Part shown: positions 1 through 7,414 of the stretch, in pieces | Layout: the number at the start of each line of letters is the position of its first letter | How positions within the stretch are numbered: the first letter of the stretch is position 1 | NCBI GenBank assembly: GCA_030836325.1 | Contig: JAURQC010000066.1 | Span: 1-18,747 of the forward strand | Source: Candidatus Nanopelagicales bacterium | GTDB taxonomy: Bacteria > Actinomycetota > Actinomycetes > S36-B12 | Length of the DNA stretch: 18,747 bases | Direction of reading: 5' to 3' | The notes under the pieces: model-generated | Told to the model about the DNA's origin: nothing | What the model saw: the letters and a program-made list of their open reading frames with translations, nothing else | The model's database searches: none | Position numbers and translations under genes: made by a program

Positions 1-150
1 TCCAATGAAGACTCCCAGCAATAGCAGCAGCACCCCGATCAAGATGGACGTCGATCGTGCTCGGCCCTTCTTGCCCCGCTTAACCAGAAGTGATGCCAAT
101 TCGTCCGTTGCAGTCGTGTCCGACACTTGACCCTCCGATTGCTCACTCAT
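1..150 (-). CDS. Small membrane protein, N-terminal part only (cut by window edge)
   Basis: An open frame starts at an ATG (150-148) and runs through base 1 without a stop, giving 50 residues. It begins MSEQSEGQVSD, has a polar, Ser/Thr/Glu-rich head of about 25 residues, then a basic patch (KRGKKGRAR) and the start of a hydrophobic stretch (ILIGVLLLLLGVFIG). This fits a single-pass membrane protein with a cytoplasmic N terminus under the positive-inside rule. The ATG overlaps the end of the upstream permease gene by 8 bases (ATGAGTGA), so the two are probably translated together and this is the fourth gene of the export operon. I do not recognise the family from this fragment. It could be an accessory exporter subunit or an unrelated membrane protein. 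Confidence 0.6.
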   Translation of the reverse strand, partial: MSEQSEGQVSDTTATDELASLLVKRGKKGRARSTSILIGVLLLLLGVFIG

Positions 151-1348
151 GTCTCAAGGCCTCGATCGGTCGTAGGGATGCTGCACGCTTAGCCGGATAA
201 CTTCCGAAGAACAGTCCGATGGCAACGCTAATGACGTAAGCACCCACCACGGAGATCGGCACAACCGACGGCGAGATTCCTGCTACTTCGATCTGCGACA
301 CCAAGAAGGCGATCGCAACGCCGGCGGTAGCACCAAAGAGGGACAGCACCGTCGCCTCGAGCAAGAACTGCAGCAAGATGAACCGGCGCGAAGCACCAAT
401 CGCCTTTCGGATGCCGATCTCGCGAGTTCTCTCGGTCACCGAAACCAGCATGATGTTGGTGATTCCGATTCCTCCGACGAGCAGACTGATTGCTCCGACT
501 GCACCGAGAAGTGCGGTGAACACACCTAGTGCGGTGTTGGCCGTTTCTAGCAAACTCGCCTGATTGAAGACCTCGAAGTCCCGAGTACCTTCCTGCGTCC
601 CGTGGCGTTCGTCAAGGATGGCGATGACCTGCTCTTCAGCCAGATCGGTAGTTTCCGACGATGTCGCCTGTACTGAGATGGAACTGACCTCGCCGTATCC
701 GGTGATCGAGTTCTCCACTGCTGACAGAGGTGCGATGACGATGTCATCCGGGTTCGTGAACGACGCACCCTTTTCTTCTTGAACACCAACCACGGTGAAC
801 GGCGCTCCGTTGCAGGAAATCCGTTGTCCCAACGGATCGGTATCGGGGAACAACTCTTCAGCGACAGTGCTGCCGATGACCACGATCAGGCGAGCCGCAA
901 GTTCATCGGAATTTGTGAAGTAGCCTCCCGATGCCACAGGTGAGTTAGTGATTTCGAAGTAGGCCGGCCACGTGCCGATCACCTGAGTCGAGTGACTGAG
1001 ATCGCCGATCGTGCAGGTAACCGCCGCCCTTTTCTCGGGTGCAGCTCCCGCGATATCTGGCGCAGCGATCGAATCATTGAGCGCAGCAGCATCCTCGACG
1101 GTCAGATCCTGAATCGAAGGATTCACGATTTCGCCACCACGGTTGGGATTAGACGCTGTGACCGTTAGCAGATTGCTACCCAGAGATTGGATGCTTGACG
1201 TGACCGAGTTAGACGCTCCCTGGCCGAACGCCACAAGGATGATCACCGCGGCTACGCCGATCATGATTCCGAGTGTGGTCAGGATCGATCGCAGGCGATT
1301 AGCCAAGATGGCCTGCCAACCACTGCGTAGGGCCTCGATGAAGATCAT
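143..1348 (-). CDS. ABC transporter permease, MacB/FtsX type
   Basis: This is the 401-residue membrane subunit of a MacB-like (type VII) ABC exporter. The layout is typical: an amphipathic N terminus (MIFIEALRSGWQAILANRLR), a first membrane helix at about 21-44, an extracytoplasmic MacB-type domain of about 220 residues, then three more helices at about 275-305, 325-352 and 362-385 forming the FtsX domain. The signature TERTREIGIRKAIGAS follows the second helix, and the protein ends SYPAKRAASLRPIEALRHE, as is usual for the family. Such permeases do not pump substrate across the membrane themselves; they couple ATP hydrolysis to movement of the extracytoplasmic part. The ATG overlaps the stop of the ATPase gene (ATGA), showing translational coupling. 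The substrate cannot be read from the sequence; peptides, lipoproteins or antibiotics are possible. Confidence 0.93.
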   Translation of the reverse strand: MIFIEALRSGWQAILANRLRSILTTLGIMIGVAAVIILVAFGQGASNSVTSSIQSLGSNLLTVTASNPNRGGEIVNPSIQDLTVEDAAALNDSIAAPDIAGAAPEKRAAVTCTIGDLSHSTQVIGTWPAYFEITNSPVASGGYFTNSDELAARLIVVIGSTVAEELFPDTDPLGQRISCNGAPFTVVGVQEEKGASFTNPDDIVIAPLSAVENSITGYGEVSSISVQATSSETTDLAEEQVIAILDERHGTQEGTRDFEVFNQASLLETANTALGVFTALLGAVGAISLLVGGIGITNIMLVSVTERTREIGIRKAIGASRRFILLQFLLEATVLSLFGATAGVAIAFLVSQIEVAGISPSVVPISVVGAYVISVAIGLFFGSYPAKRAASLRPIEALRHE

Positions 1349-2040
1349 CGAGCGCTCGCCAGAATGTCGGATTCGATGCGCCCGTCACGCAGCGTGATCA
1401 CGCGGTCTGCCCGCGCGGCTACCTCGTCCTCGTGAGTGATGATGACGATGGTCTTGCCTTCCGCGTGGATCTCATCGAGCAGATCAAGGACGTCCGCAGT
1501 GGACTTCGAATCGAGGTTGCCAGTGGGCTCATCCGCAAGCATCAATGACGGCTGCATGGCCAGCGCCCGAGCGACGGCCACCCGCTGCTGTTGACCTCCG
1601 GAGAGTTCGTTCGGCTGGTGGTGCGATCGATCGGCGAGGCCAACCTGCGCAAGAGCGCCTAAGGCGCGGCGGCGGCGTTCACCCCGACGCACACCCCGAT
1701 ACATCAAGGGCAGCTCCACGTTCGCAACCGCACTCATCCGCGGAATGAGGTTGAAGGCCTGGAAGATGAATCCGATTCGTCGATTCCGCACTAATGACAA
1801 CGCATCGTCGTCAAGATCTCCGATGTCAACACCATCGATCCGGTACACACCCGATGTCGCGACGTCGAGGGCACCGATGATGTTCATCAAGGTCGACTTA
1901 CCCGATCCCGATGCACCCATGATCGCCACGTACTCACCGGACTCGACGGTCAACGAGACACCGTCAACGGCACGAACCTCGGCTTCGCCCTCGCCGTAGA
2001 CCTTGGTGATGTCCTCCATCTGGACGACCGGGACCGTCAC
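1345..2040 (-). CDS. ABC transporter ATP-binding protein, MacB/LolD type
   Basis: This 231-residue nucleotide-binding subunit powers the FtsX-type permease encoded next to it. All ATPase motifs are intact: Walker A GASGSGKST at 42-50, Q-loop glutamine near 94, signature LSGGQ at 146-150, Walker B ending in DEPTGNLD at 170-177, and the switch histidine in ITHED near 203. The phrase DEPTGNLDSKS and the short C terminus after the H-loop are characteristic of the LolD/MacB/FtsE branch. The GTG at 2040 overlaps the adaptor stop as GTGA and is preceded by a G-rich stretch; an in-frame ATG at 2019 (MEDITKVYGEGEAEV) is the alternative start and would cost 7 residues. Two free monomers probably pair beneath the permease dimer. 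Confidence 0.95.
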   Translation of the reverse strand: MTVPVVQMEDITKVYGEGEAEVRAVDGVSLTVESGEYVAIMGASGSGKSTLMNIIGALDVATSGVYRIDGVDIGDLDDDALSLVRNRRIGFIFQAFNLIPRMSAVANVELPLMYRGVRRGERRRRALGALAQVGLADRSHHQPNELSGGQQQRVAVARALAMQPSLMLADEPTGNLDSKSTADVLDLLDEIHAEGKTIVIITHEDEVAARADRVITLRDGRIESDILASAR

Positions 2041-3812
2041 TCGCCGCCCCCACCGAAGGGACCGTCGGGATCGGAGTCACGGCCAGAACCCGGAACCCCA
2101 CCATCGGGGAAGGACACATCATCGGCCGATGGAATCACTAGGACGTCACCGTCGTTCAACCCCGCCGTAACTTCGGTTCCGGCGTCGCCCTGAAGGCCCA
2201 CTGTCACCGGAGTGCGAACCGCCTCTCCATCGGGGCCGAGCAGCAGTCCCGATGCTCGATCACCCGAACCGGTGATGGCCCCCTGTGGAACGAACAACGT
2301 GTCGGTTGATTCGGCTACAAGTACCGACACCGAGGCCGTCATACCCTCGCGAACCGCGTCGGGCGGATCGGTGACCTGTATTCGAACTCGGTAGGTGACC
2401 AGTCCCGATGCACCGGTTGTTGCGACGGGATCGATTGCGACAACCGATCCAGTCGCTTCGGCTCCCGCAAGTGCATCGAATGTGACCGTGGCGGCTGCCC
2501 CAACGACGATCCCCGAAGCATCAGACTCTGCGAAATCTGCAACGACTTCGAGCGGTCCGTCAGGAATTACCGTGATCCCGCCGGTTGCGGCACCCGAAGT
2601 CGCAGCCTCACCCACAACGTATGGAACTTCACCGATCACTCCAGCGACCGGACTCACAAGTGAGGTGTCGTCGAGTGCCTTTTGGGCAACATCGACTCCT
2701 GACTGTGCCGCGACAATCGCCGCCTGCGCCGAACTCAATTCCTCGCCGTCGGGCAATTCGACGGTCTCGCGCGAGGCAAGAGCGGATGTCAGTGCTGACT
2801 GAGCCGACGACACGGATTGATCACCAGCGACTTTGCCCTGCTCCAAGACGCGTTCTGCGTTCTCCAACGCTTGACGGGCCGAACGCACGGCATCGTCGCC
2901 CGCTTTCCGCAGATCGATCTGAGCCTTCTGCAGGGCGACATTCGCGCTTGCCAAACTCAGCGATGCAGTTTGCTGCGCTTGTTGATCGACCAATAGCCCC
3001 GTGGTCCGAGCCCGCACTGCGTTGTCGTACGCCTGGCGGGCAGTAACCGTTGCAGTTTGCGCGCTCGTACACACCGATGTCCCGGACCCCGCACCCTCAC
3101 AGGCCGAATTCTCCTGATTCTGACGCTGGGTAAGGAGTTCCCCCGCCTGGTTGACCGCGATGTTATAGCCGATCGCATTGTTGGCCGCGTTCTCTACTGC
3201 AGTGTCGAATGCACGCTGGGCAGAATCCACGCACGCCTGCGCAGCCTTCAACTGCGATTGCGCCGATGGATTGGGGCACATGGCGTTGTTCGGGTCCAAG
3301 CAGGATTCGCCCCACAGATCCTGCGCGACAGCGAGGGACTCCTGCGCCTGCTTCACCGCAAGCCTGTTGCGTTTGTTCGTCTCCTTTGCGACCCGCTTCG
3401 CGTTGGACAGCGCAGCACTGGCACTGGAAACAGACGCATCAGTAGAGGCTGCACCCTGCACAGCTTGAGCCAGCGAGGACTCGGCTGCAGCCAACTGTTG
3501 AAGTGCTGTGGTGTCGTCGACTGTCGCCAGTACCGCTCCAGCGGTGACGACATCGCCGGGTTCGACATCGACGGTCGTAATAGTTCCGCCGGTGGAGAAA
3601 GACAGAGTCACGATGCCTGCCCGCTCCACGGTGCCACTCGCGGTCACCGTTGCGCTCACGTCTCCCCGAGAGACCGACACAGTCCGCTGGTCAACCGGTT
3701 CTTCGCTCGGCCTAAGAGAAACCAGGATTAGGCCCAGAACGACCACAATCACCGCGCCGATACCGAGATTCACCCACAGGGTGCGACGTTTCATACTGAG
3801 AGCCTGCCTCAT
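2037..3812 (-). CDS. HlyD/MacA-like membrane-anchored efflux adaptor with very long coiled-coil hairpin
   Basis: This is the extracytoplasmic adaptor of the MacAB-like exporter, 591 residues. A single membrane anchor lies at about 14-33, followed by a first lipoyl-like half (65-100, STGGTITTVDVEPGDVVTAG). Residues 102-382 form a helical hairpin full of Ala, Gln and Ser. The second lipoyl half is at 385-420 (SLVSPVAGVIGEV), a beta-barrel domain at 420-500, a membrane-proximal domain to 565, and a Gly/Asp-rich tail ends GPFGGGGE. The hairpin is far longer than that of E. coli MacA. It contains cysteines C171/C179, C194 and C238/C248, so two close pairs could form disulfides outside the cell. 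The start could be the ATG at 3812 or the one at 3794 (MKRRTLWVN); a GGTGA lies about 15 bases before the first, so the choice is open. It overlaps the ATPase gene by GTGA. Confidence 0.9.
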   Translation of the reverse strand: MRQALSMKRRTLWVNLGIGAVIVVVLGLILVSLRPSEEPVDQRTVSVSRGDVSATVTASGTVERAGIVTLSFSTGGTITTVDVEPGDVVTAGAVLATVDDTTALQQLAAAESSLAQAVQGAASTDASVSSASAALSNAKRVAKETNKRNRLAVKQAQESLAVAQDLWGESCLDPNNAMCPNPSAQSQLKAAQACVDSAQRAFDTAVENAANNAIGYNIAVNQAGELLTQRQNQENSACEGAGSGTSVCTSAQTATVTARQAYDNAVRARTTGLLVDQQAQQTASLSLASANVALQKAQIDLRKAGDDAVRSARQALENAERVLEQGKVAGDQSVSSAQSALTSALASRETVELPDGEELSSAQAAIVAAQSGVDVAQKALDDTSLVSPVAGVIGEVPYVVGEAATSGAATGGITVIPDGPLEVVADFAESDASGIVVGAAATVTFDALAGAEATGSVVAIDPVATTGASGLVTYRVRIQVTDPPDAVREGMTASVSVLVAESTDTLFVPQGAITGSGDRASGLLLGPDGEAVRTPVTVGLQGDAGTEVTAGLNDGDVLVIPSADDVSFPDGGVPGSGRDSDPDGPFGGGGE

Positions 3813-3855
3813 GAGTCCGCAACAGTCACCTTCGGAGTGTTCGGATCACGTCAAT

Positions 3856-3864
3856 TGTGGATAA
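3856..3864 (-). promoter_or_regulatory. Perfect DnaA-box sequence upstream of the exporter operon
   Basis: The minus strand reads TTATCCACA, an exact match to the consensus DnaA box. It lies about 45 bases upstream of the first possible adaptor start, inside the only non-coding gap (3813-3884) before the export operon. The position fits a promoter region, but I see no convincing -10/-35 pair. One exact 9-mer is expected by chance in roughly one of seven windows of this size, and no second box was noticed nearby. Confidence 0.3.
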
Positions 3865-3884
3865 CTGTGACCCTCAACACTCAG

Positions 3885-4484
3885 TTACTCGCATTCAGGT
3901 GCATCGTTGAACGCCTGGGCCAGGGGTCCACTCGAGTCGCTACGGACCTCGTTCAAGATCGCAAGAGCTTCGGCGGCGTCGCTGTAGGCCGACTGAGCTG
4001 CCGCGACCGCTTGGACGGCAGCAAGACCGGCGAGCAGGGCATTGTCCGCTTCCGTCGCATTCTGCAACTGAACGATCGCCTCATTCGCAGATTCCTGAGC
4101 CGATCCGACAAGCGCATCGACCTCATCGACAAAGGCACTCACCTCGGGTGAGTCCTCCGGAACCGAGCGCACGACAGTGAGGAGATCGTCGACCCCAGCT
4201 CGGATGACTTCGACTTCGTCTTCGACCTGGGCGCGAAGTTCGGGGAGCTGGTCCAACCCGGCCCCCGGATCCACATCGAGTCCCATCGCCACGCTCGCGA
4301 CCTGCAGTTCCAGTAGGTCTCGAGCCTGGCAGACCTCGCCCGCCCAGTCGGTGAGGGTTCGTGTCGTCTCCTGCGGACTCGCAGTCGAGGGGGCAGACGA
4401 CGATTCCCCGGCTGAGTCAGTCTCAGATGAACACCCCGCCAGCACGAGGGCAGCACACGCAAGGCTCAGGACAGCTCGCTTCAT
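3885..4484 (-). CDS. Small secreted lipoprotein of unknown function
   Basis: This 199-residue protein has a lipoprotein signal peptide: MKR, a hydrophobic core, then lipobox LAGC with the modified cysteine at position 18. A low-complexity Ser/Thr/Glu linker follows, as is usual for lipoproteins tethered to the outer face of the membrane. The rest is strongly helical in appearance (Ala, Leu, Glu, Asp), with C53 (the EVCQARD segment) and a cysteine at the very end (DAPECE) that could bond to each other. No enzyme motif is visible and I do not recognise a family. The ATG follows the DUF885 stop after one base (TGACATG) and has an AGGG seven bases upstream, so it is co-transcribed with that gene. 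It may also work with the exporter immediately downstream, which is inference from position only. Confidence 0.8.
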   Translation of the reverse strand: MKRAVLSLACAALVLAGCSSETDSAGESSSAPSTASPQETTRTLTDWAGEVCQARDLLELQVASVAMGLDVDPGAGLDQLPELRAQVEDEVEVIRAGVDDLLTVVRSVPEDSPEVSAFVDEVDALVGSAQESANEAIVQLQNATEADNALLAGLAAVQAVAAAQSAYSDAAEALAILNEVRSDSSGPLAQAFNDAPECE

Positions 4485-4485
4485 G

Positions 4486-6135
4486 TCATATCCCTATCAG
4501 GGTTCGAAGGTGTCTCGGAGCGGGTGATCCGTGACTCAACATCAGGTCGTGCACGTGCCTATCGCTCCAGTCCGAGTGCAACACCCCAAGATCCTCGGCG
4601 ATGCTGCGCACTGCGCGATAGCCGACGAAATACGTGGGTAATTGGCCGGCAGTGAGAAGGGCGCGACGCCACTTTCCAACGGCTTCACCCTCCTCTTGGA
4701 AACCGCGGAAGGTCATGAGGCGCAGTGCCTCGTCCTCAGTCATGTCCATCGAGTGCACACGGATGTCCAAGATGGTGTTGATGGCCATCCGTGCCTGCAT
4801 CTTCAATTGCTGGAGCCGAATTCCCAGGGCTGATCGACGCGACTCCTCAGGTGCGTATCCCCGATCAAGAAGAAGTTCCTCTGCGTAGACCGCCCACCCT
4901 TCGACGAACACCCCGCTGAAACCGAAGCGGCGCACGCGCGTGGGCGTCTGCAGTGCAGCGGCATGCGCCAACTGCAGAACGTGGCCCGGCATCGCCTCGT
5001 GAATAGTGAGGTCGTGCAGCAAGGTTGCGTTGTATTCGCGGTAGAACGACGCGACTCGTGCAGCATCCCAGCCCGAAGGAGTGGGCGAGACTGCCACGTA
5101 CGTCGGTACGGATGCCGATTCCAGCGGGCCCGGAGCATCGCAGTAGGCGACCGCTACCCCTCTGTGGATCTCCGGCATCTCGATGACTTGGGTGTCTACC
5201 TCGGGGATGCTCACCAACTCGTGTTGTCGGACGAAGTCCGTTGTCTGTTCCAGCGCGTCGCGAACGAGCGGCAGAACGGTCTGATCGGACACAGGGGACT
5301 CTTGGGCAACAGCTTCGAGCGCCCGACGGACAACGCGCTCGGCATGCGTCGGCTCGCCGAGGTACTCCGCAGCGACCTCACGCATACGTTCGGTCACCGC
5401 ATCCAGGTGGGACTCCGCATCGCGCAGCAGATGGTTCGCGCTCGTTGCGTCATCGAGTCCGTGCCACAGAACCCCTGCATAAACACGCTGGTTCAAGCGA
5501 GGCCTGCCGGTGCTGACGGGTAGTTGCTCCTCCAACCACGACCGATGTCGATCAATTGCCTCGACGGCATCACCTGCGGCATCGGGGGCCGCGGAGCCAT
5601 GCGCATGACATTCCTGAACGATCACATCCGCGATGAGGCCCCGCGTTCCCTGCATCTGACCTATCGCGGTCTCGACGTGGATGTGGGGCATGGACTCGAG
5701 AGTGTGACGCGCCTGATCCAAGAACTCCGGAATGGCCGACAACCGTTCGTTGATGCTGGCTAGCCGCTCGTCCCACGGCGCGAAATCTCGAGACATCAAC
5801 AGGTGGAGGCTCGTACCGGGATTCCACGCCATCGGATTCCACGTGTGTCCGCGCAGCTCCTCGATCTCGAAAGCCTCGCGCTGCAACCGCGAGCGCAGGA
5901 TCTCCAGGTCCACAAGGTCGGTGACGTCGAGTTCTACGTCGTCAATCGCGTCGATAGCGGTGAGTTGATCGTCGATCTCTCGTGATCGGGCATCCTGCGC
6001 AGATGAGGAGTAGTCCGGAAGCAGCCCGTCGAACCGGTGGTCCCCAAGCCAGGTAGCAGCAACGGGATCAGCCTCCAGAGCTGAATCGATCGCCTCTTCT
6101 GCAAGCCGACGAAAGTCCGCGGTGGCCTCGTTCAC
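4486..6135 (-). CDS. DUF885 family protein, probable zinc-dependent hydrolase
   Basis: The 549-residue product matches the DUF885 family in length and landmarks. The key motif HEAMPGH lies at 379-385 (family pattern HExxPGH) and the second landmark, EGWAVYAEEL, lies around 416-426. Together these resemble the zinc ligands and catalytic glutamate of gluzincin-type metallopeptidases. The family's substrates are largely unknown; peptidase activity is inferred. There is no signal peptide or membrane segment, so it should be cytoplasmic. The start is a GTG at 6135 overlapping the mazG stop as GTGA, giving VNEATADFRRLAEEAIDSAL with the Met-initiated form. It sits where many actinomycetes carry genes leading to eno. 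The downstream lipoprotein gene follows after one base. Confidence 0.9.
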   Translation of the reverse strand: MNEATADFRRLAEEAIDSALEADPVAATWLGDHRFDGLLPDYSSSAQDARSREIDDQLTAIDAIDDVELDVTDLVDLEILRSRLQREAFEIEELRGHTWNPMAWNPGTSLHLLMSRDFAPWDERLASINERLSAIPEFLDQARHTLESMPHIHVETAIGQMQGTRGLIADVIVQECHAHGSAAPDAAGDAVEAIDRHRSWLEEQLPVSTGRPRLNQRVYAGVLWHGLDDATSANHLLRDAESHLDAVTERMREVAAEYLGEPTHAERVVRRALEAVAQESPVSDQTVLPLVRDALEQTTDFVRQHELVSIPEVDTQVIEMPEIHRGVAVAYCDAPGPLESASVPTYVAVSPTPSGWDAARVASFYREYNATLLHDLTIHEAMPGHVLQLAHAAALQTPTRVRRFGFSGVFVEGWAVYAEELLLDRGYAPEESRRSALGIRLQQLKMQARMAINTILDIRVHSMDMTEDEALRLMTFRGFQEEGEAVGKWRRALLTAGQLPTYFVGYRAVRSIAEDLGVLHSDWSDRHVHDLMLSHGSPAPRHLRTLIGI

Positions 6136-6800
6136 TGGCCTTCAACCTCGCGAATGGCTGCAATGCGACGGCGAACAGACTGCCGTAGAGCGGCTTCGGC
6201 ATCCCAGTCCCGCTCCCGCGCGAGAGACGCCACAGCCAACAGCAGATCGCCGAGTGCATCTTCACTGTCGATGGAATTCAACAGGTCCGCTGCTTCATCC
6301 GACCTCTCCGGCGCCGGCACCACGTCGCCGAGTGAGGAACTTCGCGAATAAACCTTCGATGCCCTCAACAGTGCAGGTAGGTGCTCAGGGATGCCGTCGG
6401 TCACCGAGGCTCTCCCCTTTTCTTGCGCCTTAAGCGCGTGCCAGTTCGCTTCTACTTGTTCTGCCGTGTCTGCATCGACGTTGGCGAAGACATGGGGATG
6501 ACGACGAATCAATTTCTCGACGATTCCTTGGGCAACATCGTCGATGTCCCATCCTTCGCCATCGGTCTCTTGGGCAATCCGTGCGTGGAAGACAACCTGC
6601 AACAACAGGTCACCAAGTTCCTCACGAAGACCGGCATCGTCTTCATCCTCGATGGCCTCAACGGTTTCGTAGGCCTCTTCGACGAGGTACTCCACAAGGC
6701 TCGCGTGGGTCTGCCGCGCATCCCACGGACATCCGCCCGGGGATCGGAGCCGATCCATGACTTCGACGAGTTCAAGGACACGCTCGCCCCGCTTAGCCAT
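6132..6800 (-). CDS. mazG: MazG family nucleoside triphosphate pyrophosphohydrolase
   Basis: MazG hydrolyses NTPs and dNTPs to monophosphates and pyrophosphate, cleaning up non-canonical nucleotides and, in some bacteria, lowering (p)ppGpp. From the ATG at 6800 the protein has 222 residues. The N-terminal domain is complete: LRSPGGCPWD at 18-26, EEAYE at 41-45 (EExxE) and EELGD at 60-64 (ExxD), the magnesium-binding set. The C-terminal half keeps only a weak copy (EDALGDLL), so probably only the first domain is catalytic. An upstream GTG at 6881 would add 27 basic residues and overlap the preceding gene by 70 bases; the ATG with an AGGG nine bases before it is preferred. It follows the SurA-like gene by 11 bases and overlaps the DUF885 gene by GTGA. 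Confidence 0.94.
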   Translation of the reverse strand: MAKRGERVLELVEVMDRLRSPGGCPWDARQTHASLVEYLVEEAYETVEAIEDEDDAGLREELGDLLLQVVFHARIAQETDGEGWDIDDVAQGIVEKLIRRHPHVFANVDADTAEQVEANWHALKAQEKGRASVTDGIPEHLPALLRASKVYSRSSSLGDVVPAPERSDEAADLLNSIDSEDALGDLLLAVASLARERDWDAEAALRQSVRRRIAAIREVEGQ

Positions 6801-6811
6801 CGGGAGGTGCC

Positions 6812-7414
6812 CTACGAGAACTGGATCGGAGTGGACAAATCGTTGGGCGGCGGGCCGACGACGAGTCCGGCCGGATCCCACGATCCGTACCTCGGACTGA
6901 CCTCGGTACCGACTTCGTCGCTGTACGCAGTGACCGCAGCAAAGATGGCTGCGGACTGACTCTCCGGGGTTCCACCGGGGTCGAGGACCATGCCCATCTT
7001 CTGGGCGAGGATATTCACGCGGAACAGTTCCTCGATGTCGTCTGGCGCGAGATCTTGCGCCAGCAGCGTGTCCTCGAAGGCCTGCTCACCACCTGAGGCG
7101 GCGGCATACTGCGCAATCGTTGCGTCGAGCTCACCTTGTGTGACCTCAATGCCTTGCTCCTCGGCGATCTGCTCGACGAGGCTTGCGGTGATCATCCGAT
7201 CGAGGGTCGTGACCACGAGGGCCTCGGAAGCCGAATCCACCGGACGCCCTTGAGCAGCGAGCACCTGCTCGACCTGCTGGGTCAACTCTCGCTCGGAGAT
7301 GCGCTCATTCCCGACGATCGCCGCGGCTCCCGGAGTCGCACTGGCACATCCGCTGAGCACCAGCGCTCCCGCAGCAACCGCGCCAAAGAGAGCCAGCTTC
7401 GGCCTATTCACCAT
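6812..7414 (-). CDS. SurA N-terminal-domain-like lipoprotein
   Basis: The product (200 residues from the ATG at 7414) has a lipoprotein signal peptide with lipobox LSGC, cysteine at 23, and then the start typical of SurA-like chaperone domains: VGNERISERELTQQVEQVLA. The following helical part (about 45-160) matches a SurA N-terminal region, but no parvulin-type peptidyl-prolyl isomerase domain is present. It ends in a Pro-rich stretch (DPAGLVVGPPPND). It probably acts on the outer face of the membrane as a chaperone-like lipoprotein. Related short lipoproteins occupy this place between mfd and mazG in other actinomycetes. The chosen ATG lies inside the mfd end (11-base overlap) and has AAGGA eleven bases upstream; in-frame upstream starts would put basic residues ahead of the signal peptide. 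Confidence 0.85.
   Translation of the reverse strand: MVNRPKLALFGAVAAGALVLSGCASATPGAAAIVGNERISERELTQQVEQVLAAQGRPVDSASEALVVTTLDRMITASLVEQIAEEQGIEVTQGELDATIAQYAAASGGEQAFEDTLLAQDLAPDDIEELFRVNILAQKMGMVLDPGGTPESQSAAIFAAVTAYSDEVGTEVSPRYGSWDPAGLVVGPPPNDLSTPIQFS

Noticed and set aside
3856..3864. Replication origin suggested by the DnaA box
   Set aside because: Only one box, no AT-rich unwinding element and no dnaA/dnaN genes nearby.
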